From NCBI RefSeq assembly GCF_030463535.1, contig NC_132878.1, positions 34,288,261-34,352,260 of the forward strand: a stretch of DNA of 64,000 nucleotides, written 5' to 3'. This document shows positions 13,591-25,700 of the stretch, in pieces. How positions within the stretch are numbered: position 1 is the first letter of the stretch; each line of letters starts with the position of its first letter. Below the pieces are notes generated by a model. It did no database searches. It saw only the letters and a list, made by a program, of their open reading frames with translations, and was not told the DNA's origin. The stretch comes from Salminus brasiliensis. Taxonomy: Eukaryota; Chordata; Actinopteri; Characiformes; Bryconidae. The position numbers were made by a program, and so were the translations under genes.

Positions 13591-16500
13591 ATGGCAGAGA
13601 CAAATATTTCATTAGATCAGGAAAAGTTCAGCTGTCCTTTCTGTTTTAATCTTTTGAAGGACCCAGTGACCATCAACTGTGGACACAGTTTCTGTATGGT
13701 GTGTGTTAATGGCTGCTGGGATCAGGAGGATGAGAGGGGTATTTACAGCTGCCCCCAATGCAGAGAGACTTTTACAGCAAGGCCTGTTTTACGCAGAAAC
13801 AAAATGCTGGCTGAAGTGGTGAAGACACTGAAGAAAATTGATGTCCGAGCTGATTCTTCTGTTCACTGTTACGCTGAATTTGGAGACGTGGAGTGTGATT
13901 TCTGCACTGGAAGAAAAGACAAAGCCATCAAATCCTGTTTGATGTGTTTAGCCTCCTTCTGTGAAACTCATCTTAAACCTCACTATGAAGTTCCTGGTTT
14001 GAAAAGACACAAGCTGGTCAGTGCTTTTACTCAACTACAAGAGAGGATCTGCTCCCAGCATGACAAACTGATTGAGATCTACTGCCACACTGACCAGCAG
14101 TTCATCTGTTATTTGTGTACGATGCATGAACACAAGGGCCACAACACCATTGCAGCTGTAACAGAAAGAACTGAGAGACAGGTGAGAACTGCAATTTTTG
14201 ACATATGATCTGGTATTGTGCTTAAATACATTGCAACAAAATTATTCTATTGGCATATCATAGCTTATGAAGTTGGTGTCAGCCATGCAGCTGACATCCC
14301 TGGGGCAGAGAGGGTTTAGGCCTTGCTCAAGGGCCCAACTGTGGTATCTTAGCAGACTTAAGCATGTTTGGTTTCTAAACTGTTGTCACCGAACTGTGTT
14401 ACAGAAATGTATTTGTAATGACAGTCAGTAAGAAACAAGTCAAACCAGTGATGTGAACATTTGACCAGGAAACACCCATCTTTCAGGATTTTCCAGCTGT
14501 ACAATGCTCACATGACCAGTTTTTACTCTGTAGAACAAAAGTGACCTTTATCCTGTTAACTGATGTTAGTATATGTCAATTTTTGACAAATGACAAATGA
14601 CTGTTGCTCACAATTCACAAACATCTGAATAGACTATATTTGTTCACAGAGTCAGCTAAAGAAGGCACAAACAAAATGCCAGCAGAGAATCCAGGAGAGA
14701 GAGAAGAAGTTGGAGGAAATAAGACAGGCTGTGAACACTCTTAAGGTACATTCAGGGGGTTCAACATCTATAAACCCAAAAGGAATTGGGTAATTATCAG
14801 TGACAAGTGATCAAAGTATCAAAAATCACCCAGAAGATGTTTTGGCTCACAAAAGGCCCAATACTACTACTACTACTACTACTAATAATAATAATAATAA
14901 TAATAATAAAAAGGCTTATTCTATTTTTTCCTTGATAATGGGAACGAAACAGAGTACAGAGCAGTGAAACAGTACAGGGGGTTACTTCGACTGTGATATC
15001 TTCAAACACAAAGCTGAAACTTTTTATTAATTAGTTTTCTTAGTATAGCAGTTATAAGAAAATTCAGAAGTTTCCTGACAGATCGGCTAACATTTAGAAG
15101 TTAGCTACATAATGTTTGGTTATGATTTTTTAATTTGCCTAAAGGCGTAATAAAACAATTCTCATATGGTAAAAGTGCACATTCTCTGATTTTAGTAAAA
15201 CGTTATAAATTACAATTTTGCCACCTAGAAATGACTGTCCTTCAATTCATATCCCTCTGTTTCATGGCACCATAATGTTTGAGACATAGCAGTAATATCA
15301 ACAGTAAAAGAGATGTTTACTTTGTTTTATCTACTTTGCATGCCATGGCTGTTTGATTAAGTCTTCAACTCATAGACATAACTAGGTGTTGAGTATCTTG
15401 CACATACTTGAATGTACTGTATAACCTTTTCAGCTTCTGCTTGGCTTGGCCAATTTGATCAGTTTTAGCTAGAAAAAAGCCTCTATTGCTTTAGCAGTAT
15501 GTTTAGGATCAAGAACCATTTTTGCATACATCATCAGTGTAGAAAAGTGAGACAGCACCTGTGGCAACTATACAGGCCTAGCCCATAACACTCCCACCAC
15601 CATGTTTTACAGATGAGGTGGTGCACACTGGCTCTTGGATGGTACAGTCATTGTATCGGTTCACAGAACATGTTCTCTAAACTCTGCAGGCAACCTATCA
15701 TCTGATCATCCTTTTGTGGCTGACTAGTAGTTTGCATCTTGCAGTGTAGCCTCTGCATTTCAGTAGTAATATGCAGTAGCAAAAACAGTAGTCATTGATA
15801 TTGACTATGCCTGTCCTCTCAAGTGTGCTTTTGATCTTTTGCTGTGTGGGGATTTGCCTTCATTAGGTAATCATTTGCCATCATGCTGTGGAAGTCTTCT
15901 TTGCCTACCATTTTCCAAGCTAACCAGTCCATTACTAAATCTGAAAATGTGCACTTTAATAACTCTCAAGTTATATATACTGTAAATGCATTGTGGCAGA
16001 GATCACGTTTTGGTTTTGGTTGTCCATCATATTTAGAGCAATCAAAATAGCATTTTTAGGAGATAAACAAAAATATGTGGCTACATTCACATTTGAGATT
16101 ACTGGAAATGAGCGCACATAAAAAAAGAGCATGCTATCAACCTGTCAGTAGGAGAAAACGAGGAGTAAATTTTTTTGTGAGCAACTCTTGCTTCAACATT
16201 GCTAACTTATTTCTCATTTGCCTGAAAGATTAACAATTTCGGCTGTACAAGATCAGCCAACAAGCTAAAAAATAGATTTGCCAGTTTATTCTGAGAACTT
16301 CCTGGACTTGATGTATAAAGAAAAGGAACACATAGGATAAAGTTTAAATCATAGGAGAATGATCAAAGTCAAAAAAGATCAATTCAGCTTTTCATTCAGC
16401 TTCCCAGTCAGAGTTCTTACATGTATCTTTCTCTTACTCATGCAGCTCTTAACCTCTAGGCCCGCTTAACAGATAAAACCTGTTGTTTTTCTGGAGTCCC

Positions 16501-18675
16501 TCTCTGTCGTCTATTTACACTATGCTTCTGCATCACAGCGCCTCTGACTAACAAATAATTAATACTTATTAATGACTATGGTTAAGATTTGGAGCTTAAC
16601 ACCATTTAATGAAATGTGACCAGACCCTTCATTCTTACAAAGCCAGTTATGTGACAGAACGTTTGGGGAACCATCTTCCATTTTTCCTCTTCTGACATTT
16701 AGTGTTTAGTATATTTTTTATGAACAGCGCTCTGCACAGGCAGCAGTGGAGGACAGTGAGAGGATCTTTACTGAGCTGATCCACTCCATTGAGAAAAACT
16801 CCTCTGAGGTAACAGAGCTGATCAGAGCACAGGAGAAGGCTGAAGTAAGTCAAGCTGAAGAACTCATTGAACAGCTGGAGCAAGAGATCACTGATCTAAA
16901 GAAGAAAGATACTGAGCTGGAGCTGCTTTCACTCACAGAGGATCACATTCAGTTCCTCCAGGTAATAATCACTGTCTAAAACACAGAAAGAAACACTGAC
17001 TGGGCATCAATGTAAACTTCCAATTAATGAAAAGTGGTTTGTCTGTTCAACCTAAAAGAAAATGACATCATGTGGTAACAAGCAGTTAAACTTTTATTAA
17101 ACTCACAAATGAATCAAATCATGGTTCACTACTGTCAGTAAGCTTCACTATAGCAGTTAGCCTTGTTTTCCATTCAACCTAAAAAGAGGTTGTCAGTTAA
17201 TAGGTTTTGTCATTATATTGATATATGTTAATAACATGAACCGGCCTACTGTTACTGATATGCATTCATTGAATTATACAAGGTAACTTGTATAAATGAA
17301 CTGCTTACCATACAGTTTTAAAAAACCTATAGATGCTGTATATTTGTATATTGGGTACTCAATGTTATTGCCTTATATCTGTCTGTGTAGAGTTTCCAGT
17401 CTCTCTGTGTCTCTTCTGGATCTGAGGACTCATCCATCATCCATGTCAATGAACATCTCTCATTTGATGAAGTGATTGAATCTGTATCTGATCTGAAAAA
17501 ACAACTAGAAGAGTTCTGTAAAGAGACGCTCAGCAGAGTGTCTCCACATGGTAAGAGGAGCTGTATGATATATGATATTGGAAAACTTGGAGTTTATGAA
17601 ATCTGGCATTTTACACACAAATATTTATGAGGAATAAGGACCATTTTTTTCTCCTATCACCTCAAACACCCTCATACAGAAATTATAATAATAATTATTT
17701 CCATCTGATTGCGTTATTACACTGGATCATCACAGAAGTGTATAAAACATGGAGCTGCTTAAGTCATATGTATTTCTGTTAAAGTCTAACCTGTTCCAGA
17801 GAGAAGAAGAACTTTCCACAGACAGCACAGACAGTCGTACAGTGCTTTAAGAACAGGAGTTCAGCTGTAATCTTGTTCTAGACAGTCTTTGTGTTCTAGA
17901 TGTTCACTCTTTACTGTATTGTGTCTCCACAGCTGCAGCAGTTCAGATTTTACTCTCAGAACCAAAAAGCAGAGAAGACTTTCTGCAATGTAGGTGAAAC
18001 GCATCATTAAATGTAGGGATTTGTAAAAGATCACTAATGAATTTTTAATTCAATATTACTTCAAGATTAATGTTTAAAGATCATTGGTTAAAAACATTTC
18101 ATTTTCTCAATTATCTCTGTTTTCTCAACTGTTCTTTGTCTCTAGATTTCTGTCAGCTGACTCTGGATCCCAACACAGCATATAACTACCTCATTCTGTC
18201 TGAGGAGAACAGAGTAGTGAGATATGGGCAGAATGTCCAGTCGTATCCGGATCATCCAGAGAGATTTGATAACTTCTTTGAAGTTCTGTGTAAGGAGAGT
18301 ATGAGTGGACGCTGTTACTGGGAGGTTGAGTGGACCAGTAAGAGTTGGGTGGCCATATCAGTCTCATATAAAGAGATCAGCAGAAAAGGACCAGGTGATG
18401 AGTGTAAATTTGGACACAATGATCAGTCCTGGAGTCTGCAAACTTCATCTCCTCTCTCTTTCTGGCACAACAACATTGAAACTAAGCTCTCAGCTCCACC
18501 ATCCTCCAGAATAGGAGTGTATGTGGATCACAGTGCAGGAACTCTGTCCTTCTACAGCGTCTCTGATACAATGACCCTCCTACACACAGTAAACACCGCC
18601 TTCACTCAGCCTCTCTACACTGGATTTTGGCTCACTGGTATTGGCTCAACTGTAATGTTAAGTAATCGAAAATAA
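13591..18675 (+). CDS. finTRIM-2: RING/B-box/coiled-coil/B30.2 E3 ubiquitin ligase
   Basis: Six coding exons, 13591-14181, 14650-14745, 16728-16961, 17391-17550, 17933-17989 and 18146-18675, join in phase to 1,668 nt (555 aa). Exon sizes match finTRIM-1 except for one extra codon each in exons 4 and 6. The C3HC4 RING keeps all eight zinc ligands at the same positions, followed by two B-boxes, a coiled coil (exons 2-4) and PRY-SPRY with LTLDPNTAYNYL and RCYWEVEW. Exon 1 is the most diverged of the three (FSCPFCFNLL, KIDVRADSS). By contrast, the end of intron 4 and exon 5 are nearly identical to finTRIM-1, which suggests gene conversion. Intron 2 holds a Tc1-like remnant. The role as an interferon-inducible ubiquitin ligase is inferred from the family and the ISRE. 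Confidence 0.93.
14301..14352. repeat. Short common teleost interspersed motif
   Basis: In finTRIM-2 intron 1, GGGGCAGAGAGGGTTTAGG followed by CCTTGCTCAAGGGCCCAAC is a block that recurs widely in fish genomes. I cannot assign it to a SINE or LINE family from the sequence alone. Confidence 0.35.
14866..14909. repeat. (ACT)n/(AAT)n trinucleotide repeat
   Basis: A run of ACT triplets passes into AAT triplets within intron 2 of finTRIM-2. Confidence 0.9.
15430..15930 (-). mobile_element. Degraded Tc1-like transposon remnant
   Basis: Within intron 2 of finTRIM-2, GCCCATAACACTCCCACCAC and CATGTTTTACAGATGAGGTG correspond on the minus strand to the catalytic-domain stretch of fish Tc1 transposases (compare CCATGTTTCACAGTAGGGAC at 913-932 in the first element). 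Frames are destroyed and no inverted ends are clear, so the borders are approximate. Confidence 0.6.
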
Positions 18676-18904
18676 ATGTAGGTCATGTATATAGTTGTAG
18701 GACTACAGCCGTTTTCGAAGAATAAACATGATACAATCAACAGTGTTATGCAAACTTCTTACACTCAAACACAATAAACTCTATTTCCCAACCACAGTTT
18801 TTCTTCTCTGTTTGTTTTGTTGTTACCGTGTTTTCTTGTCTTAATCATTTTAGCTTTGGTTTTTTTTTGTTGTTGTTGTTGTTGTTTTTGTTTGTTTTTT
18901 TGCT
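18676..18904. other. 3' flank of finTRIM-2
   Basis: AATAAA signals at 18720-18725 and 18773-18778 could serve as polyadenylation signals. A (GTT)n-rich stretch follows at 18867-18900. Confidence 0.5.
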
Positions 18905-19305
18905 CATATGGCTGGAACTAACTACTAGAAATTGTTCAGTCACTACTACAAAGTAATCAGTAACTACAGTATCAACTAGAAATGATTGAATCACTACTAG
19001 AACATATTGAGTAACTTTTGGAAATTATGTGGTAACCACTAGAAATTATTCAGTAACTACTAAGTTATTACTTACAGCTACTAACTAAGTTATTGTGTAT
19101 CTACTGTAAATTATGTAGTTATATACTGGTAATTATCCAGTAACAGCTATAAATGATTCAGTAACTATTGGGAATTATTCAGAATCTTCTAAACATCATT
19201 CAGTAACTACTATAAATTATTCTGTATCTACTATAAACTATTCAGTTATATACTAGTAATTATCCAGTAACAGCTATAAATTATTCAGTAACTGCTATTA
19301 AAACA
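18905..19305. repeat. Minisatellite, ~20-21 bp unit
   Basis: About 19 imperfect copies of a unit like AATTATTCAGTAACTACTAG run head to tail. Sub-variants include TTATATACTAGTAATTATCC and CCAGTAACAGCTATAAAT, suggesting a higher-order repeat of several units. The array starts about 230 bp after the finTRIM-2 stop. No coding potential. Confidence 0.85.
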
Positions 19306-19655
19306 TACTGCAACTTGAAGGAATTAAAGTATGGCCACTCAATGTCAATGGCAAATTGTTGATAATTAGCATTTGTTGGTTTTTAGTGTTTAGACATTCA
19401 GGTTATTCACTTCCCATTTTTATTTAGTTATAGAGTGAGTATCACATTGGTCAGACCTATTTCAGCTGCAAGTGCCATAATGTGTATATTTGCTCTCAGG
19501 TCTATTGTGAGGCTGTCTAAAGCGGCAGTCAGACGGTCTAAGGAGAATACTAAATGAGAACAGAAAGAGAGGGGTGATCATTTTGTTTCACAGCAGTGAC
19601 TTTCTCTCTGTGTCTGTTTTCCTTTAATGGTGCAGCATCATGTCCTTTGCTCCAC
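19306..19655. other. Intergenic DNA before finTRIM-3
   Basis: Nothing recognisable except increasing pyrimidine content toward a pure C run at 19656-19669. Confidence 0.45.
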
Positions 19656-19722
19656 CCCCCCCCCCCCCCTCCCCTCTCTCTCTAAAATGCAGAATCCTGC
19701 AGCCACTCCTCCTCAGCTCAGA

Positions 19723-19734
19723 GAAAACGAAACT
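19723..19734 (+). promoter_or_regulatory. ISRE upstream of finTRIM-3
   Basis: GAAAACGAAACT fits GAAANNGAAACT and sits 46 bp before the ATG. The flanking bases (CACTCCTCCTCAG before, GATCTCTG after) are shared with the finTRIM-1 module. Confidence 0.75.
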
Positions 19735-19779
19735 GATCTCTGGGTGCTGCTCTCTCTCTCAGTCTGTAAGTGCAGGAAA

Positions 19780-22700
19780 ATGGCAGAGGCCAGTATTTCA
19801 GTAGATCAGGACCAGTTCAGCTGTCCAGTCTGTCTGGATCTGCTGAAGGATCCAGTGACCATCCACTGTGGACACAGTTTCTGTATGGTGTGCATTAATG
19901 GCTGCTGGGATCAGGAGGATCAGACTGGGCTCTATAGCTGTCCCCAGTGCAGAGAGACGTTCACTCCGAGGCCTGTTCTACGCAGAAACAACATGCTGGC
20001 TGAAGTGGTGGAGAAGCTGAAGAAGACAGAAGTCCAGGCAGCTTCTCCTGCTCACTGTTATGCTGAACCTGGAGATGTAGAGTGTGATTTCTGTACTGGG
20101 AGAAAACTCAAAGCTGTCAAGTCCTGTCTGATGTGTTTGGCTTCCTTTTGTGAAACTCATCTTAAACCTCACTATGAAGTTCCATCCTGGAAAACCCATG
20201 AGTTGGTCAAAGTGTCCACACAATTACAAGAGAAGATATGCTCTCAGCATGGCAAACTGATTGAGGTTTACTGTCGCACCGACCAAAACTTCATCTGTTA
20301 TTTGTGCATGTTGGATGAACACAGAGGCCACGATTCAGTCTCAGCAGCAGCAGAAAGAACAGAGAAACAGGTCAGAAGTACAGCTTTTGTGTAATTCTGT
20401 TTTGTTAAATAATTGTATTTCTTACAAAAATAAAATAAATCATTAACTGCAGTGTTTTGAATGTGGGAACTCACAACATGATAATTGGACTCAAGACAAA
20501 CTCAAGCCACAATTTTTAAGAATTGGTCAAAATGAATCCAGTGTCTTCACTATAGTCCCATGTTGTGAACAGAGTTTCTGTAGCTTTTTGACCTAATCGC
20601 TGTTCAACACACTCAGTTAGCCCCTCACCCCAGTCAGTTAGATCTGTAGTGAAAGGTTTGTATGTAGTGTGGCGGTAATTCTCTAAATAAGCAGAAATCA
20701 GTAAAAGTCACCGAGTCACAATTAATGCTCCAAAGTAATATATTTATTGAAAAACTCTCGGCTGGGGAGAAACTCCTGGCCAATACCCAGAGATCTCAGA
20801 AGGTTGACCAAGTTACAAAAGGTTATATATCTCCCCAATGGGGTGTTATCACCTTCCATTGGTTTCCAGAGGACAAAGAAGCTACAATGCATTGGTTACA
20901 CCTAATTGTGATATAAATAAACAGAAGGGTGTTAACATACATGCATAATTAATGAAGAGGAACTAAGCTCAAATATAGTTTTTAGAACCTCTCACACCTG
21001 GAGATACCTAAACCAAAGTTGGTATGCAACTTTGAGGTCATTTGGACAATAACTCACTGTGGCCAGCAAAGAGAAAACAGATAAGGCTTACACTTAGGAC
21101 CGGAGGAGTAGCTAGTTTGGTGCACTTTGACCAAAAGGGAGTAACTGATTTGTGGTCTTCTTCATATGAAGCAGTAAAAGTCCACCCGAAAGTTATAATT
21201 AAGTGCCTAAGTCTATTAGTATGTTAATCTGAATATAATATACTAAGAGAGAATGAGGCTAATGAAATACATATGGTATATGTGAGAGATAATAATTATC
21301 TGACTATGTACTACTATGATCTCGAAATCACAGTTGCATATGTAGCAAGTCTTATCACTGGATGTTCACTGATTAAAGTCCTGATCCAAATGCTGCCTTG
21401 AGCCCTGTGACCATCTACACTCACATGTAAAAAGCTTTTCCTCTCCACTGTTATCCAGACAGAAGTGGTTGTCTATGAAGTCCTCTGTCTCTTCTACTGT
21501 GACATGAAGATATTTTGGCTTGGTATTATATCCAAGATATTTCTACTAGCAAAATGTATGTAGCTTGTTTGCTATTAGTAAGTCGCCATGATAGATCTCG
21601 TCTGTTGTCTAGTGTAACATACCCGTTACACTAGCAGCACAAAAGCTCTAGAACATAATGCTACTATCATGCTTGGGACTGTGTTCTTGAGGGTTGAATG
21701 CTTCACCTTCACTCCTCCAAGCATCTTTGGCTCATCTGGCCATAAAATATTCTTCCAGAGGGCCTTTTCTTTGTCCTTGTGGTCATTTGCGAAAGTTAAT
21801 GGAGCAGCTGACCACCTGGACAGTGTAATTCAGCACAATTCCAGACACCAGTACAACCCCCTCCCCAGAAGAGAGACCTATTGTAAAGCCTTATTTATAG
21901 CTGTTAAGTTCAGGAGATGTTGTCTAAAATGTCTTGCAGCTTATTAAGAGTCCTCCACAACTTCCAGAGATTCCACCATGTTTCTCTTCGTTTAATGGTA
22001 TAATATATACATTTCATACACAGAGTCAATTAAAGGAGATAGAGGGGAAATCCCAGCAGAGAATCCAGGAGAAAGAGATGAGACTGGACAAGCTGAAACA
22101 GGCTGTCAATACTCTTAAGGTGAGTAGTGAACGGCTACAGCTATTTTACAGTCAGATTCTTCTCCAGTCACCCAGTGAGCAGTTCACTGCTGAGACACTT
22201 TGGGATCCATAGCAGCTACAATGTGTACATGTGATGACAATGGGTACACTATTTTTTCTATATATTTATTTTGTTCTGAAAACAGACACGCAATGTGTTA
22301 GCTGATCAACTACATTTGGGCTATGGAAAAATATGTTTAAATATTAAATATACTTCAGTTACTTCAACTGGGTGAAGCTGAAGAACTCCTGGAGCAGTTG
22401 GAGCAGGAGATCACTGATCTAAAGAGGAGACACACTGAACTGGAACAGCTTTCACACAAAGAGGATCATGTTCAGTTCCTCCAGGTAAGAGTCTCTTTCT
22501 TAACCATTTTAATATAGATGTACCTTATAGTAAAGCGGTGCGCATGCTGCTGAGAACTCATGACAGGGCGTTCAAGTTAGGGGATAAAGCAGGCCTCCGA
22601 ACAGCCAGAGCCAAGCTCTCCCGGGCCATCAGAGAGGCAAAGCGCACCTACGCACAGAAAATTCAAGACATCCAGGATATCACCATCGACCATCACCTAC

Positions 22701-25700
22701 ATGTGATAGTGCTGCCCCCCTTCCCAATGCACTAAAGAACTGTTATGCTTGGTTTGAAGTACAGAACTGCCCAGCAGCAAGGAAGACCACATCTTTTTCA
22801 GACAAACAGGTAGTATGCTTGTCCACCACTGATATGAGGAAAACTCCTGGAGACCCCTGGACCAGACAGCCTTCCTGATAGAGTGCTCAGTGAGTGCTAG
22901 CAGATGTTTTTACGGACATCTTCAGGATCTCTCTGAGCACTGCAGTCGTCCCAAATGCTTCAAAACCACCACCATCATCCCAGTGCCAAAGAAGTCCACG
23001 GCGTCCTGCCTCAATGACTACCGTACCGTTGCACTCACTCTCATCATCATGAAGTGCATGAAGGGCGACTACGCCCCCCTGAACATCAATTGCTCTGTTG
23101 TGGAAATCATTCAGAGCACAAAGTTCCTCTGCGTCAACATCACGGAGAACCTCACATGGTCCCTCAACACCAGCTCCATAGCCAAGAAAGCCCAGCAGCT
23201 GCATCATCACCTGGTTTGGGAATTGCAATGCCTCAGACCGCAAGACCCTACAGCATAAAGTGAGGACAGCTGAGAAGATCATATGGGTCTTTCTCCCCTC
23301 AAATGGACTTTTTTCACTGCTGCCGCTCTGGCAGAAGGTACAGGAGCATCCATGCTGTTACCGCACGGTTCTGTGATAGCTTCAAGCAGTCAGACTTTTA
23401 AACAACAGAGACCGAACTAGACCCCCTACCCCCACGACCCATAGCATTTTAAATCTGTCTGCATCCTATTCATCTTATTTATACATTCCACACTTTACTA
23501 CCCCAGTGCTGTGTTTCATGTGTGTTGTATGCTGTCTGCATATAACGTCACAGCATGTTAAATTTCTATGCACCTTCTATGCACCTTATTATCAATACCT
23601 GCCTGTTAAATATATATGCCTCTTACAATTATTACCTCTACTCAGAATCAAGTCATATTTATTGTATTTATTGTACTGTATGTCCTGTACTGTATTGTTT
23701 CTTTGTTTTGGTTTTGTTCCATGTGGCACCCTTGTTCTGGAAAAAAACTTAATTTCATTTTACTGTGTACTTGTACAGAACTGAAATGACAATAAAAGCC
23801 TCTTGATTTGACTTCACTTGACTAAATGCACCAGAATGGGTGATCACAATTTACTTTCTGTCACTCTAGAGTTTCCAGTCTCTCTGTGTCTCTTCTGGAT
23901 CTGAAGACTCACTCGTCATCACTGTCCATCAGCGTCTCTCATTTGATAAAGTCATCAAATCTGTATCTGATCTGAAAAAGCAACTAGAGGAATTCGGTGA
24001 AGAGACGCTCAGCAGAGTGTCTCCACAAGGTGAGAAAAGTCGTCCTGCCGCTATTTCTTAATGAATATTAAGAAGCTGAGAAGTAGGAAAACATACTGTG
24101 AGAGAGGGGTAAGCTTCTAGGGATGCATGTGTCATAACACAACATTTATTTGTAATTAATATTATTTGCCACAGCTCCATAGTTTTAAATCCTTCAGAAA
24201 TTGCTGAAATAAACACAGACATAGACATAGATTTAGGGTTCAATTAAGGAAGTTTTTTATTTTATATGCATGAAGAGAAGTGATTAATTCCTGAAGCCTC
24301 TCTGATGGCCACAAGCATACACACCATACATGTGTACACGCCATAACATACACCTATATACCCATATACTCGACCTTACCTTATAAGGCAATGGGCAGAA
24401 TGTATTGTCGTGGAATTCTGTCAAGAATCAATAAGGCAGACAAAAATATGCATTGAGTAGCAATGTTTTATTGAGTCTGTTAGCAGTTCGAAACCACAGT
24501 GCAGACTGAGGTAAAAACATTTAACATACATATTTATAGTATAGATTAGGGAGTTGAGAAAAGGGAGGAGGAGAGGGTGTGCGTGCCACACTGACGTCTG
24601 AAGAGATACATTGTTCAGGTCGCTGTGACCCATAGATTAGAGTGCTGGCGCCTGAGAGGACACATTGTCCGGGTTGAGAGGTTACTAGCAGGTCAAGATA
24701 GGCTGTAAATACGTCAGGTGCACTCCCAATGCAGCTGTAATCTATGCTAGGAAAAACAATAGTCATGGAAAGAGAAGATCGATTTAACATATGCCGTACA
24801 GGCAGTTGCAAGGCCAACACATGATTATAGTTAGCACACACTATCACCAGGCTAAGCATGATTACAATGAATGAGTGGATTTTAAATGAATCTATTATGA
24901 ATCAACATAAAATTATAATGTGGTTATAATATAATTTTCCATAACAGTATGGACATACGTTACCAGTTAAACTCCAACCTTGTTGTGTGAGGTTTCTCAG
25001 TGGTACATGAGAGTCTACACAAAGTCGAAGCTGCTTTCTAGTCCAGGACAGAATATAATGGTTGATACTTTGCTAGACAATAATGGTAATAATGGTGCCC
25101 AACTTTCATAAAGTTGTCTTACTGCATACCGGGAGAACTTAGAGAACTTAGTTTTTAGCTTGAAATCTGAGTCTGACACATTTCATATAATAATCCAGTT
25201 TCATAATGGATGTAACATTGATGTTCTCCCCTGTTCATTGAAACACGCCAAGATTTGTTATGATTGATTCATGGATGGCTCATATCTTAGCAATGCCAGT
25301 GGATATTTAGAGAAATATGTAAAATTGCACTCTATACTCTTATCTTTAGGATAAAAGTGTGATAAGGAAATGTTTCACAAGCACAGCCAATGCATAAACA
25401 AGTAAGATGAATTAAGAGATCAAAATTGTTTATTTTGCAAAAAATGTTTTTGTCTTTACTGTATTGTGTCTCCACAGCTGCAGCAGTTAAGATTTTACTC
25501 TCAGAACCAGAAACCAGAGAAGACATTCTGCAATGTAGGTGAAACAAATAGGATGATAACACCTGTTTCTACTCATATCAGACCCATTTCAGTAGTTTGA
25601 TGTTATTGTGATGTTATATATTTGTGTCATCCATTGTGTATTCAGTAAAAACCATCATTGTCCGTGTAAAGTCATGATAACATAACGTTAAAAATTATTA

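Noticed and set aside
13364-13612. Minus-strand frame with long Arg-Glu repeats
   Set aside because: It is only the CT microsatellite read on the opposite strand.
22887-23282. Minus-strand 131-codon frame across the LINE
   Set aside because: Antisense of the LINE RT region with no domain of its own.
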